From contig OX457027.1 of the NCBI GenBank assembly GCA_949752745.1, forward strand, positions 87,317,720-87,381,719: DNA of 64,000 nt, in the 5' to 3' direction. Positions 19,531 to 31,762 of the stretch are shown here, in pieces. The notes beneath the pieces are model-generated. The model worked only from the letters and a program-made list of their open reading frames with translations, ran no database searches and was not told the DNA's origin. Both the position numbers and the translations under genes were made by a program. Within the stretch, counting starts at the first letter, position 1. Every line of letters starts with the position of its first letter. The stretch is from Protula sp. h YS-2021. Its lineage: Eukaryota > Annelida > Polychaeta > Sabellida > Serpulidae.

Positions 19531-20455
19531 TACACCTCACATTTCCCATTCTTGCACTTAGGAGCCACTTAGTGAAGACGAGTAGGGTTTAGGTAGCAAG
19601 GCTGTGGATCGTTTCCACGCCTGTATAACACTGTGATAGACTTTATGTTTTTCTGAGTTTTCACGCACAAAGAGCTTTTATTTATGCTATTTTTTTACAC
19701 TCTTAATTCTCTTCTGGAGGCAGACTCCACCCAAGGCCATAAGAGCCCCCCTCGAAGGGCACCCGCAAGCGAGTGAATGTATGAAGATTTGACAGCTACC
19801 TTGTTTCGATTTCCCGCTGGCCGTGCAGCGCTTATCGCTGGCGTCTGCTGTCGTGCGGGTCGCCTCCAATGTACGTTCTGGATTTCTGTTGTTTTTTTTC
19901 CCTGCACCTGTACTAGCGACTGTGTAGAAAAATTCACCCATTGTGGTGTGCTTATCTGGCTAAGGGGCGGCCAGTGCACGTATCCACTTAGGGAGAGAGG
20001 ATAACACAAGTGGGGTGGGGTAGGGGGAGGGAAGGGGGTAGAGGGGATGTAAGTTCTCCTGCTGTGTTGAATAATATCATTCTGCTCATTCCAGTGTATT
20101 ATAGGTAAATAAGTGTGTGTTATATCCTGTTCCTCCGTGGGGGAGATAGGGCTGTGTCGAGGGGGCGGGGGGGGGGCGGCGTTTGGGGGGGGGGGTGGCG
20201 GTGGTTGTTTGCTTGATCTTCACCCCGCCCAAGGGGTATCTCATCAAGTGTCATCTCCCGCGTATCAGGTGTTATCTGACTCCAGGGGTTTCTTATAGAG
20301 AACAGTGTGTGGGTGGTAGATACGTGGAGCTGGGGCTGACTGCCTCTGTGATAAGCGAGGCGAGAAATAAAGGTGGAGAATCTTCACGCGTTTCCCGCAG
20401 AAAAAAAATGCACGCTAGCGCACGCAAAGCACTCACTGTGATGCACTTAAACCTC
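19531..20455. other. Downstream of the 39-bp satellite, no gene seen
   Basis: Contains several G-rich tracts around 20010-20210. Short frames over them are glycine/proline artefacts. I see no exon with support. Confidence 0.4.
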
Positions 20456-20461
20456 AATTAG

Positions 20462-20545
20462 CACACGTGCTACACGACTGCACGTGCCTCGTGGCAGCAG
20501 CACGTGCCTCGTGACGCCACGTGCCTGACGACTGCACGTATAGAT
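20462..20545. promoter_or_regulatory. Cluster of CACGTG E-boxes
   Basis: Four CACGTG palindromes and a further CACGTA fall in about 80 bp (ACACGTGC, GCACGTGCC, GCACGTGCC, CCACGTGCC), partly as a loose tandem repeat with CTCGTG spacers. bHLH proteins of the USF/MYC/MITF/HIF type bind CACGTG (known). Which promoter this might serve is not clear. Confidence 0.45.
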
Positions 20546-23080
20546 CCTAGGCAGACTATCATTTTAAGTTAACACGACATAGTTTAAAATTCCACTGCAG
20601 TAAAACATTGAGTATTTAGTTAGATGAGTTGTGTTTTTTTGTGTGTCTGTGACGTTAACCTAGTCGCTGTCGTAATCAGGATATATCACAGACGTACATG
20701 TGACGTAGTCTAGTCCCCGTGGTAGTAATAAGGTTTTCTTGTCCCGTGTAGAGTAAGGTTTTTGCGATGTGCACTTTTCGGCATGGGTGGTGACGAGGAG
20801 CGGACATATGTCTGCGTGGACTGAACGCACTTCCCTGCAGCCAGTGCTTTTGGTGGTCTGCGTGCTGACGTCACGTTTGTAAACAAAAAGCGTAGTGATA
20901 GTGTTTTGGGTACCAGACTAGCGGTAAGTGACGTTTTGCGGGGTAAGCCTCGTTTTCAATCTTATGTCCTGCTGACTCATTCTGAGATCTGCATCAATTT
21001 CTTCCAGGCAATAAAACATAGCTTATTTATATCAGCCATGTAGGTAGAATAATGCTCACGTCAGTTAACTCGTGAAGGTGGAGTTTGTCCGAGGTCGCTA
21101 TTTATTAATTAGTAGCTGGGCTGATCGCCATAGTGAGATTTTAATGGGTCAATATTTACTCGCTCCGTGTGCAATGTGATCAAATTTCCGTCCAATAAAG
21201 TACAAACATAGCTTATTGATCCATGCTGTCAAAGTGAAGTGAACCCAAAAATCTGATCGATTTATTGTCGACTTTAGTCATTCCGTATTGCCTCTGGGGG
21301 ACTCATGGTGGTGATATGTATTTCAGGGTATGTGTGATTATTATGGTGCCATCCATAATGTGCGTACGCAGCTGGTGAGGGTGGTGGGGGACGGGTGGGG
21401 GGGGGGGGGGCGGAGGGGGGGGGTGCGTGTGCGACTGTGCTTACGCTGATGTTATAGTCAGTAGGTGACATCACTAATTTTGCGTACAGGGATGGACGTG
21501 GGGTTGGCGGGGTGAGGAAAAAGTGCGTACGTACTTATGAATGACCTCTGTGTGATATGGTTGATTCTGTGGTCACTTAGTAACATTTGCTGTCTCGCTT
21601 TTATTTGTTGTATCATTATAATGTTTCAGCATGGCAATAAGTCCTTTGGATACCCGTCAGTGTTGTGTCGCTGGCGAATCGCGTTGCGCTTCGATGTCAA
21701 GGTTGTATAGCCGGGTCACGCGAGGTGCACATGTACTGTATACAATATTTAATTAATTACAACAACAAAAGTGGCTGTCATTTTTGTTGCGATCTTTTAT
21801 TGTTAATTCGTGGTTTATTGACATAGCAAAAATTTGAATATGACGCAGTGCGATGACGTCAGATTGACGAGAGAAGATTGGCTCGCTTTTCTGGGCGAAT
21901 TTTATTTTATTTTTTTTTCAGTCGCAGAATAAGTATTTAAATCTGAGCCTGGATGGCTTGCGTGGTATATTTCAAATGATATCAGTTTTTCAAGTGTAAC
22001 GAATCTGATGTGTGATGACGTATGTGGTGGCGACCGGCAATTTGTGGTTTCCAGAATCACCCTAGTATTTTATTAGACAGCTGGTGTGGAAAGTGTACTT
22101 CCGAGTGATAGAAAACATGGTCTTTGATCAGCTCAACCTCTTTACCAACTCTGTCCACTAGAGCCCCCACTGAAAAGTCAGTGCAATCCATTTTTCACCA
22201 ACTGGGCCCTTGGCGAAAGTAAGCTCCGACTGGGCGGCGGCCTTTACAAGACTGTACAAAATTTCTCACCGCAAAAGTCTAGAACTCTCTAGTGCGTGAA
22301 AGTAACAAGTCCGCCGAGTGACCGACCAACCACAGGGTGTCCGACCAACCACAGGGTCACACCTGAACCGACACCGCGAGCCTCCCGAAATTAGGTGTAT
22401 CGCATTGAACTGAAAAAAAGGTTGCGTCTTGTGGCCTGTCAGAGCCCTACTAGTTCCGGAGAGGAGGACGCAAGCTTTCTACGCGTTAGCTGTCTGGTTG
22501 TTTATGATTCACGTGTTGTGATGGGGCCATACTGCTTACGTCACACAGTCATATACTTTTGAAGAAGCTTTTGTCAATAATAATAATAATAATAATAATT
22601 GGGTCATCCATCATCATAAAAAACAGCTTTGCAAGGATCTTGCTCACTTCTGTTTCTTTCTGTTGCCATTCTGCTTTAAGATCTACATAAAATAATACAT
22701 ATAAGTGATTTTATTTTTGTCTACAATTTTGTTGTTTTTTTTTCACTAATTTTTCAGTCACTGCTTCGTATTTTTTAGACAAGAACAGCGTGTGTAAGGA
22801 GGGTCTGCTTATTCTCATGTCCCAGACTGTTTTTATCTGTACATATGATATTATGTTATTTACATTTTAGTTTGGGTACAAGAAATTTTATTTGTTGTCA
22901 AATGTTATGACTTTTGTAGTTATTAGTTGTTAAAAGAATAAAAGATATACAATTGCTAGTTGTTCTTTTTGTGTGGGCTTCTGAGGACGTTTTGCTGACC
23001 TTGAGCATTTTCTTGAACCGTGTACGTCATTTTTAGGTTGGCATGGCGAATTTGCGTAAATTATTAGGCTCACATGTTGC
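20546..23080. other. Intergenic stretch
   Basis: No coding region recognised. It holds a G-run at about 21395-21425, an (AAT)n tract at 22575-22600 and an AATAAA at 22937-22942 followed by T/G-rich sequence (GTTCTTTTTGTGTGGG). That is a second candidate transcript end, unassigned. Confidence 0.4.
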
Positions 23081-23082
23081 AT

Positions 23083-23745
23083 CAACATGACCCCAGGGTT
23101 TACACAACGGATTACCATGACTCCAGGGTTTACATGGCGGGTTTACTTGACCCCAAGGCTCACCTTCAAGATCAGTATGACAAATGGGTTTACATCGTAC
23201 CTCAGTATGATCCCTGGGTTTACATGGTGGACCAGCATGACCCCTGGGCTTACACGGTGGATCGGCATGACCCCTGGGTTTACATGGTGGATCAGCATGA
23301 TCCGTGTCCACCTGGTGGATCCGCATGACCCCTGGGTTTACATGGTGGATCCGCATGACCCTTGAGTTTGCATAGTGGATCAGCATGACCCCTTGGTTTA
23401 CATGGTGGATCAGCATGATCCCTGTGTCCACCTGGTGGATCAGCATGACCCCTGGGTTTACGTGGTGGATCAGCTTGACTCCTGGATCCACCTGGTGGAT
23501 CAGCATGATTCCTGGGTCCACCTGGTGGACCAGCATGACTCCTGGGTCCACCTGGTGGATCAGCATGACGCCATGGTTTACATGGTGGATCAGCATGACC
23601 CCTGGGTTTACATGGTGGATCCGCATGACCCCTGAGTTTACACGTTGGATCAGCATGGCCCCTGAGTTTACACGGTGGATGAGCATGGCCCCTGAGTTTA
23701 CACGGTGGATCAGCATGACCCCTGGCTTCTCCAGTGGCCAGTTTA
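23083..23745. repeat. 30-bp minisatellite, about 22 units
   Basis: The unit reads GATCAGCATGACCCCTGGGT then TTACATGGTG. Variants swap TTTACATGGTG with CCACCTGGTG. The period is a multiple of 3, so both strands show open frames with a 10-residue repeat (DQHDPWVYMV on plus). The left part (23083-23215) is more divergent, which suggests an older edge. Confidence 0.92.
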
Positions 23746-24880
23746 CCAAACCCTTGCGTTTACATCATATGTAAGCACTGCTTCTTGCTTTACAGGCAGT
23801 AATGAATTCGGATTTTCTAGACCAGCTGATTTTGTCGCACTGGTCTTGTCGCATCACCAGGGAACATTGTCGCCTGTATGTGCGTGTGCAAGCTTTTACT
23901 TAAAATGCTTCTGCTCCAACCCCCCCCCCCCCTCCCTCCCTCGCCGCACAATTTTGATTGAATTGCTTTTATATTTTGGGCGAATGTTTCCTGGATAGTT
24001 CTCCATTTCGAAAGTAGTCACTTTTTTATTGATCTGACAAAAAACAAATGGCCAAATGGCGCCATTTTAAAAAGGTTTGTTAGCCAGTTTTCAAAATGCT
24101 TCTTCTACAATTTTGATCTTGACATAATCTTGAAAAATGACTTTTTTTGGCCATCAGCTAAACAGTGTCCAAAATGGCGGTATTAACAAAATGCTGAAAT
24201 TACTTTGGTAAATCACATCCCTGGAATTCCCTGTAACATTAAAGCATAGTATAACAAATTATTGTGGAAGTAGGGACTAATGCTTGATTCGTCGGTGTAA
24301 ATTCGTGCGGTTAAAGTTATTCGCAGAGAAGCAATGCTGTACATTTCTTTGTGACAGCCAATTTCCTTATTCAGTTCCAATGAAGACGAGCGTGGTGTTT
24401 CGACATTGTTCAGTTTTCAAAGGAACCCATTAACATTTCCATAATATATTTTAATTAAATAAATGTATAAGCTTTTGTACCCAGAAAACGAAATCAACGT
24501 CTGTTTGTGGTCGCGACTGCTATCGACCACTATCGACCAATTTTCAATTTCTGAAAAATTTCAGTAAATTCACATTCTACGTTTCAGTATCCAACGTCTT
24601 TGTCGCAACGAAAACAGGTAAATGAGATGATTTAAATCAAGTTTCTTATATATATTATCCTTTTTTTGGATTGAAATTGAAACCAGGCATGAAGGGTGAT
24701 TTCGTCCCTATTCTATCATACGGGGTGATTCAGTCGCCGGGATTGGGGCGGGGGGGGGGGGGGGGGGTCGGGGGGCGTAGGGTTCTTTAATGGGATGGCA
24801 GCCAATATGTCAGTAATGTCGATTTCTCCATGTCAACACAATGGCCTTCACTGATGTCTGCACAACGTCGTTCTCCGCAC
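23746..24880. other. Intergenic stretch with dispersed-repeat fragments
   Basis: Contains a C-run at about 23920-23932 and G-runs at about 24748-24770. The segment 24000-24200 (phrases such as CAAAATGCTTCTTCTACA and CAAAATGGCG) resembles the repeat at 45390-45720. No gene is seen. Confidence 0.4.
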
Positions 24881-24881
24881 G

Positions 24882-24998
24882 TCTATCGCAAGTGCACGTC
24901 GATCTAGATCGACGTCTATCGCACGTCGATCTCCCGACTTCTATCGCCAGTCGATCTCCTGACGTCTATCGCACGTCGATCTTCCGGCGTCTATGCAC
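24882..24998. repeat. About 24-bp tandem repeat
   Basis: Four to five units built around GACGTCTATCGCACGTCGAT with CTCC/CTTCC ends. It contains a GATCTAGATC palindrome at about 24901. Confidence 0.7.
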
Positions 24999-27900
24999 AC
25001 TCGTGGCTAAGATGTTCCGACATTCACAAACAACCAAAATCCCGATAGTGATCTGACGTCTGGTCGCAATGTTTATCTAGCGTTGCAAATTTACTGGGTA
25101 AAATAGAAGCCATTCTGTCTGAGCTCGTGCGTTGAATAGACAGCGAAATTGCTGTAAAATGGAGAATAAAAAATGCAAATACCGACATCCCTATTTTAAG
25201 TTGTTCCAAATAACCTTTTATTGATATTTGGCGAGACAAAACTTTGACAACGCCCGTCACAAAATGACACTATTAACATTGTGAAATCTTTGAGAACGCG
25301 ATGTGAATTTTACATTTTTCTTCTTCTTCTGAATCATTCCAGTATGTTAGCAAATACATAATTCCACATAGCTGAGATTATTTTACAGTCAAATATTGGC
25401 AATAGGAAACAGGAGACAGAGATCGAGTTTTCAAACAGCGCTAGGCGCGTAACACTATGTATCGAACACAAGAGTTACAGAGTATTAAGTTACTGGTGCT
25501 CTGTGTGTTTTGGCAATCTATTGAGAATTGATTGCAGCGCCGTCTAGGGCCGTTCCGTGTCAAGGTGCGCACACAGGGCATGCTTTGGAGGTGTTGTTAT
25601 TCAACAGCCAACCTCTTCGGCGTTCGGTCTGTTGTGTATAACACCTTTTTACTCCGCAGACCCACTGAGGATTCCGCGCGAAAATGGTACTCATAAGAAA
25701 GGAACTGCTCTTTAAAATATCCACCCACTTTGCGTCTATACATAACAGATAGATATCACCAGAGGTCAACTGTTTTATAACAACAATACCGCAGTGAACC
25801 CACAACCGCTACGTGGCATCCCTAAAATCTTACTTTTTTAAAAAAAATGACGGCTGAAAGACTCAATGAGCGGTAATTTTGAATTCAGCGATAGGTTGTT
25901 TTACCCATTACAATCTATTAACTGCATCTGCGGGCAAGTTTAGAATTTTCAGAACTATAAATACAGAACTTACATTCACTTAAAAAATATGAATCAACCT
26001 TGTAATTCAGCCACAAAATAAGCTGCCATAATGTAATACTTGATATTTTAAAAAAAATAATGTCTGGTAATAATAGTGTTCGCACTGCATTTCATGATCT
26101 AGTTCAGACCGGCAGTATCTGCAAAACCTTCCACGACAATCTTCGCCCCCCCCCCCCCCCCTCCGTGAATCATTGCTGGAACAGCCCATGGAGACTGTAA
26201 TAGATCTGTTTGGGAGGATGTGGCCTGCAGAACCGCTCTTATGAGAACTTTGTTCTCACTGTTACATTTTGAATTTGGGCTTTATACACGGCCTTCAGTT
26301 GTTTTTTTTCATATTGCTAGACCTTCAGAAGTCGAAGTTTTGCACAGTTCAAAACGGGATTCGGATTACATATTTCAGCTAAGGATTAATAGCATTCGTT
26401 GATTTAATACAGTCATGACAGGTGAGTTTAAAGTACTGCAAGTATTAAACATGATAGATAAGGATTACGTACAAAGATAAGCATTACGTAGCTAGGTAAG
26501 GATGTTGACTAGGCACAACTGATTTCAGTGACTTGAAATTAAAATTTGTAAATTTAAAGAAATTTGAATTTAAATAAATTTAAATTCAAAAACAAAAAGA
26601 TTATTTGGAAAGGATTAAAATCAGACAGAAGCGGATGACACACACAGTGGAACTGAGTAAGCAGCTTGGGTTATGATACATGGGCTTGGAGCGAGGGAGC
26701 GAGGATTTAATAGCGCGCGCCTTTAGAGTAACAATTTGCTGTTAATGTTTCAACTTGAGGCAGTTCATTAAAATTTTTTTGTAGCGTTTTGATTACTTCA
26801 GGCATGCAAAATATCACTTAAAGGCACTGACTGGTTACACAGTGCCAAACGGGTGATTGCACGGCTCTCCCAAAAAGTCTGCATAAAAAGTCCTCATAGA
26901 TGTATTTTATGGAAAGCATGTGCATTTGACCTTGATCGGGGCATATGATATCACTCAAAGGAAGCCACATATTCAACACTTTGACGAGACCAGTGCTTTC
27001 TATCCCCAGTGAGCATGCGCCGTTGCATACAAGTCGAGACCAGACGTCATATCAACGTCAGGATTTGGTTGTATATAAAAGCAGAAACAGAGTTTGTCCT
27101 CCGTAGCATGGTGCGCGTGGTATAAACGTCGTGCAAGGTTGTTATATAGAAAAGCGACATTTCTGAGACACCATGGCATTCCATCAAAGTACTCCTATCC
27201 CTTGGATCATCCCAGTTGTTAGAATATGTCACATTTCATGCGTTTTTGCTAAAAGTAGGGATAAAAAACTTGCGCACCGGTCAGGTTGTCGTGTTTAAAT
27301 CATAATCTTGAGACTTTTTTTTTTTATAAAAGACTTATTATGCCTGACATTTGAGGTGAGCGAGTACCATTTCCAGCGATAGCATAATGGTGTTTTTGAT
27401 TGTGCTTGAGAAACGACTTTGGTTTAGCGTTCGATTTTATAGGCAACAAAATCCTAACCTATATACAACGTTGCGACAAAGATGTTGGATAAATGTTGGT
27501 TTTGGTGGCGGAAAAAAACAACAACAACAACAACAAGAATCAACTGCAACTTTTTAGGAGGGATGAAAACTGGCCGATAGACGTCACGACGTCACATAAA
27601 CGTCACGACGTCACACAGACGTCCCATAAACGTGGCAGCGTTTACTGGGTTAATGAGAAGACTTATTTGTTCAGTTCCATTTTTGGGCTGGATTGCAAGT
27701 TCTATATTTGTATCAATCCACTCTCAAAATAACCCATCTGTTTAACAAGTAACACTACTCTTTTTTTCAGTGCCTTGATATTTTTACAGAAAGGATTAAG
27801 TTCCTATATAAGAAAGAATTTAGCACCAAGGCGTTTCCTGTGTGTTTCACGTGCCACGGGCATATAATTGTAAGCAAATGAAATAACGTTCGAGGAGTTA

Positions 27901-28348
27901 CATTATTTGGATATTTCTCGACTGCACAGAAGACGTCGCATCTGTATATTTAAGGTAGGGCCAGTCTGCCAAGCCTGTATGGTAATTTAACATAAACACA
28001 TTAATATTTGCAGCAGCTATAAAAAGAAACATCTCTAAGTGTCGCCTTCTTAACCAGATGAAAAAAACCATCTAATCTTTGTCACCTGAAATGACGTATA
28101 GGAAAGAAATAAACTGCACTGTGAAAAAGGTATCAGGAGACCGGCTAATTGCATCGCCGCGGTGATAATGCTCTAAGTGTACAGTGCGCACTCTATAACA
28201 GGATCGTCTCGTGACCAGGATACATTGGTTAAGTTTGCTTCAAAACTCATTTAGATGGAAAACGTTAATAAGAGACACATATGATTTTGTTAAGGTCGTA
28301 GACTCGTGGAACCCAACGGCAGAATCGTTAACTACGTCGTGACAAGCA
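24999..28348. other. Intergenic stretch
   Basis: No supported gene. ACGT-rich segments ending in TTTACTGGGT occur at about 25050-25099 and 27575-27650 and recur at 35880-35996. A C-run lies at about 26147-26161. The other open frames here are short and match nothing I know. Confidence 0.4.
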
Positions 28349-31005
28349 CCTGTTCTCATGCAGTGACAGAGTGGTTCACTGTGCCATGGCAACCATCTAT
28401 TCTCATACATTGACAGAGTGGTTCATTGTGCCATGACAACCATCTATTCTCATACAGTAACAGAGTGGTTCACTGTGCCATGGCAACCATCTATTCTCAT
28501 ACATTGACAGAGTGGTTCACTGTGCCATGACAACCATCTGTTCTCATACAGTGACAGAGTGGTTCACTGTGCCATGGCAACCATCTATTCTCATACAGTG
28601 ACAGAGTGGTTCATTGTGCCATGACAACCATCTATTCTCATACAGTAACAGAGTGGTTCACTGTGCCATGGCAACCATCTATTCTCATACATTGACAGAT
28701 TGGTTCACTGTGTCATGGCAACCATCTGTTCTCATACAGTAACAGAGTGGTTCACTGTGCCATGGCAACCATCTATTCTCATACATTGACAGATTGGTTC
28801 ACTGTGTCATGGCAACCATCTGTTCTCATACAGTAACAGAGTGGTTCACTGTGCCATGGAAACCATCTGTTCTCATACAGTGACAGAGTGGTTCACTGTG
28901 CCATGGCAACCATCTATTCTCATACAGTGACAGAGTGGTTCATTGTGCCATGGCAACCATCTATTCTCATACAGTGACAGAGTGGTTCACTGTGCCATGG
29001 CAACCATCTATTCTCATACATTGACAGATTGGTTCACTGTGTCATGGCAACCATATGTTCTCATACAGTAACAGAGTGGTTCACTGTGCCATGGCAACCA
29101 TCTATTCTCATACATTGACAGATTGGTTCACTGTGTCATGGCAACCATCTGTTCTCATACAGTAACAGAGTGGTTCACTGTGCCATGACAACCATCTGTT
29201 TTCAGTTAGTGACAGAGTGGTTCACTGTGCCATGGCAACCATCTATTCTCATAAAGTGACAGAGTGGTTCACTGTGCCATGGCAACCATCTATTCTCATA
29301 CAGTGACAGAGTGGTTCATTGTGCCATGACAACCATCTATTCTCATACAGTGACAGAGTGGTTCACTGTGCCATGGCAACCATCTATTCTCATACATTGA
29401 CAGATTGGTTCACTGTGTCATGGCAACCATCTGTTCTCATACAGTGACAGAGTGGTTCACTGTGCCATGGCAACTATCTATTCTCATACATTGACAGATT
29501 GGTTCACTGTGTCATGGCAACCATCTGTTCTCATACATTGACAGAGTGGTCACTGTGCCATGGCAACCATCTGTTCTCATACAGTGACAGAGTGGTTCAC
29601 TGTGCCATGGCAACCATCTATTCTCATACATTGACAGAGTGGTTCACTGTGCCATGGCAACCATCTGTTCTCATACAGTGACAGAGTGGTTCACTGTGCC
29701 ATGGCAACCATCTATTCTCATACAGTGAGAGTGTGGCTCACTGTGCCATGGCAACCATCTATTCTCATACAGTGACAGAGTGGTTCATTCTGCCATGGCA
29801 ACCATCTGTTCTCATACATTGACAGAGTGGTTCACTGTGTCATGGCAACCATCTGTTCTCATACAGTAACAGAGTGGTTCACTGTGCCATGGCAACCATC
29901 TATTCTCATACATTGACAGATTGGTTCACTGTGTCATGGCAACCATCTGTTCTCATACAGTAACAGAGTGGTTCACTGTGCCATGGAAACCATCTGTTCT
30001 CATACAGTGACAGAGTGGTTCACTGTGCCATGGCAACCATCTATTCTCATACAGTGACAGAGTGGTTCATTGTGCCATGGCAACCATCTATTCTCATACA
30101 GTGACAGAGTGGTTCACTGTGCCATGGCAACCATCTATTCTCATACATTGACAGATTGGTTCACTGTGTCATGGCAACCATATGTTCTCATACAGTAACA
30201 GAGTGGTTCACTGTGCCATGGCAACCATCTATTCTCATACATTGACAGATTGGTTCACTGTGTCATGGCAACCATCTGTTCTCATACAGTAACAGAGTGG
30301 TTCACTGTGCCATGACAACCATCTGTTTTCAGTTAGTGACAGAGTGGTTCACTGTGCCATGGCAACCATCTATTCTCATAAAGTGACAGAGTGGTTCACT
30401 GTGCCATGGCAACCATCTATTCTCATACAGTGACAGAGTGGTTCATTGTGCCATGACAACCATCTATTCTCATACAGTGACAGAGTGGTTCACTGTGCCA
30501 TGGCAACCATCTATTCTCATACATTGACAGATTGGTTCACTGTGTCATGGCAACCATCTGTTCTCATACAGTGACAGAGTGGTTCACTGTGCCATGGCAA
30601 CTATCTATTCTCATACATTGACAGATTGGTTCACTGTGTCATGGCAACCATCTGTTCTCATACATTGACAGAGTGGTCACTGTGCCATGGCAACCATCTG
30701 TTCTCATACAGTGACAGAGTGGTTCACTGTGCCATGGCAACCATCTATTCTCATACATTGACAGAGTGGTTCACTGTGCCATGGCAACCATCTGTTCTCA
30801 TACAGTGACAGAGTGGTTCACTGTGCCATGGCAACCATCTATTCTCATACAGTGAGAGTGTGGCTCACTGTGCCATGGCAACCATCTATTCTCATACAGT
30901 GACAGAGTGGTTCATTCTGCCATGGCAACCATCTGTTCTCATACATTGACAGAGTGGTTCACTGTGTCATGGCAACCATCTGTTCTCATACAGTGACAGA
31001 GTATT
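28349..31005. repeat. 47-bp satellite, about 56 units, with higher-order structure
   Basis: The unit is built from CTCATACAGTGACAGAGTGG and TTCACTGTGCCATGGCAACC plus ATCTATT. Variants (ATTGACAGATTGG with TGTCATGG; AGTAACAG) alternate in a dimer pattern. A block of about 1127 bp (24 units minus one base) is repeated almost exactly: for example the rare CCATGGAAACC variant is at 28853 and again at 29980, and the TT-deleted unit GAGTGGTCACTG at about 29545 recurs at about 30672. The TGCCATGGCAAC core resembles an RFX X-box. Confidence 0.95.
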
Positions 31006-31697
31006 TCACTACGCCCTGCTAACAAAATCGTCGAAGATTTTGCCATATGCGATAATACACTAGCAATGTGGTCACTTCACGGTCAAATGCATCTGTGCGG
31101 TTCAAACTTTTCACCGGCATACCTGTATACGGTATTTTAATAATGTAGCGTACATTTCGTTTGCCGTTTAGTTACTCATCTGCAATTGTCCCTTCTAAAA
31201 CGAAAATGATATTAGAATAAATGACAGGAATTTAATAAAATCGAGTTTCTGGTTATCGAGGAGGCACTGCATCTGCTGCGTACGAAAGCTGTTCTGTCGG
31301 GCCTGAAGTGTTGTTAAAACGGCGACACAACAGTTATTGACTACACCAAGCATAATCGTACACCGCAGGCTTGTCAGTAGTCTTAGTTCTCATATGGATA
31401 AGAAATAAACGCATTGCTCTTACATAATATAACTTAATGGCAAATAAGGAGTTACCAAAGCTGGTTGTGAAAAGTCAATTTTTTAAAGAAACATTTTTGC
31501 TGCTTCATTTTTTAAAAGCAAGATAGGTACTGCAGGAATATTTGCATGTAACATTAGCCGCTATTCTTGGAGTTACTACTCCTGACTATTGGCAGGTGAG
31601 AAACATTTTAAGGTATTTTCATGATAAGAAGAAATGGTACTGATTTCCACAAAACCATGGTATTTGGATAAGAGAAAGTTTAGTGCACAGCTGGGGT

Positions 31698-31762
31698 TTC
31701 GGTTAGTTCTATTGTTTGGAGCGTTGGCCCTGTAGTCATAAGGTCCCGGGTTCGAATCCATG
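31698..31762 (+). repeat. tRNA-derived fragment (SINE head or tRNA pseudogene)
   Basis: The segment GTTTGGAGCGTTGGCCCTGT-AGTCATAAGGTCCC leads to GGTTCGAATCC (31749-31759), a perfect B-box, preceded by an A-box-like GGTTAGTTCTATTGTTTGGA. The acceptor stem is not closed, so it is not a working tRNA gene. Confidence 0.55.

Noticed and set aside
23033..23774. Repetitive 10-residue proteins on both strands
   Set aside because: The 30-bp minisatellite has a period divisible by 3, so frames stay open by arithmetic; no start codon context, splice site or family supports a protein.
25560..25805. Minus-strand 81-codon frame as a small gene
   Set aside because: No start context, splice signal or recognisable domain; likely a dispersed repeat.
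29499..30808. Two identical 60-codon frames taken as a duplicated gene
   Set aside because: They are the same place in the duplicated 1127-bp satellite block, not genes.
28349..31005. CRISPR-like regular repeat array
   Set aside because: Units are contiguous with no unique spacers and the genome is eukaryotic; it is a satellite.
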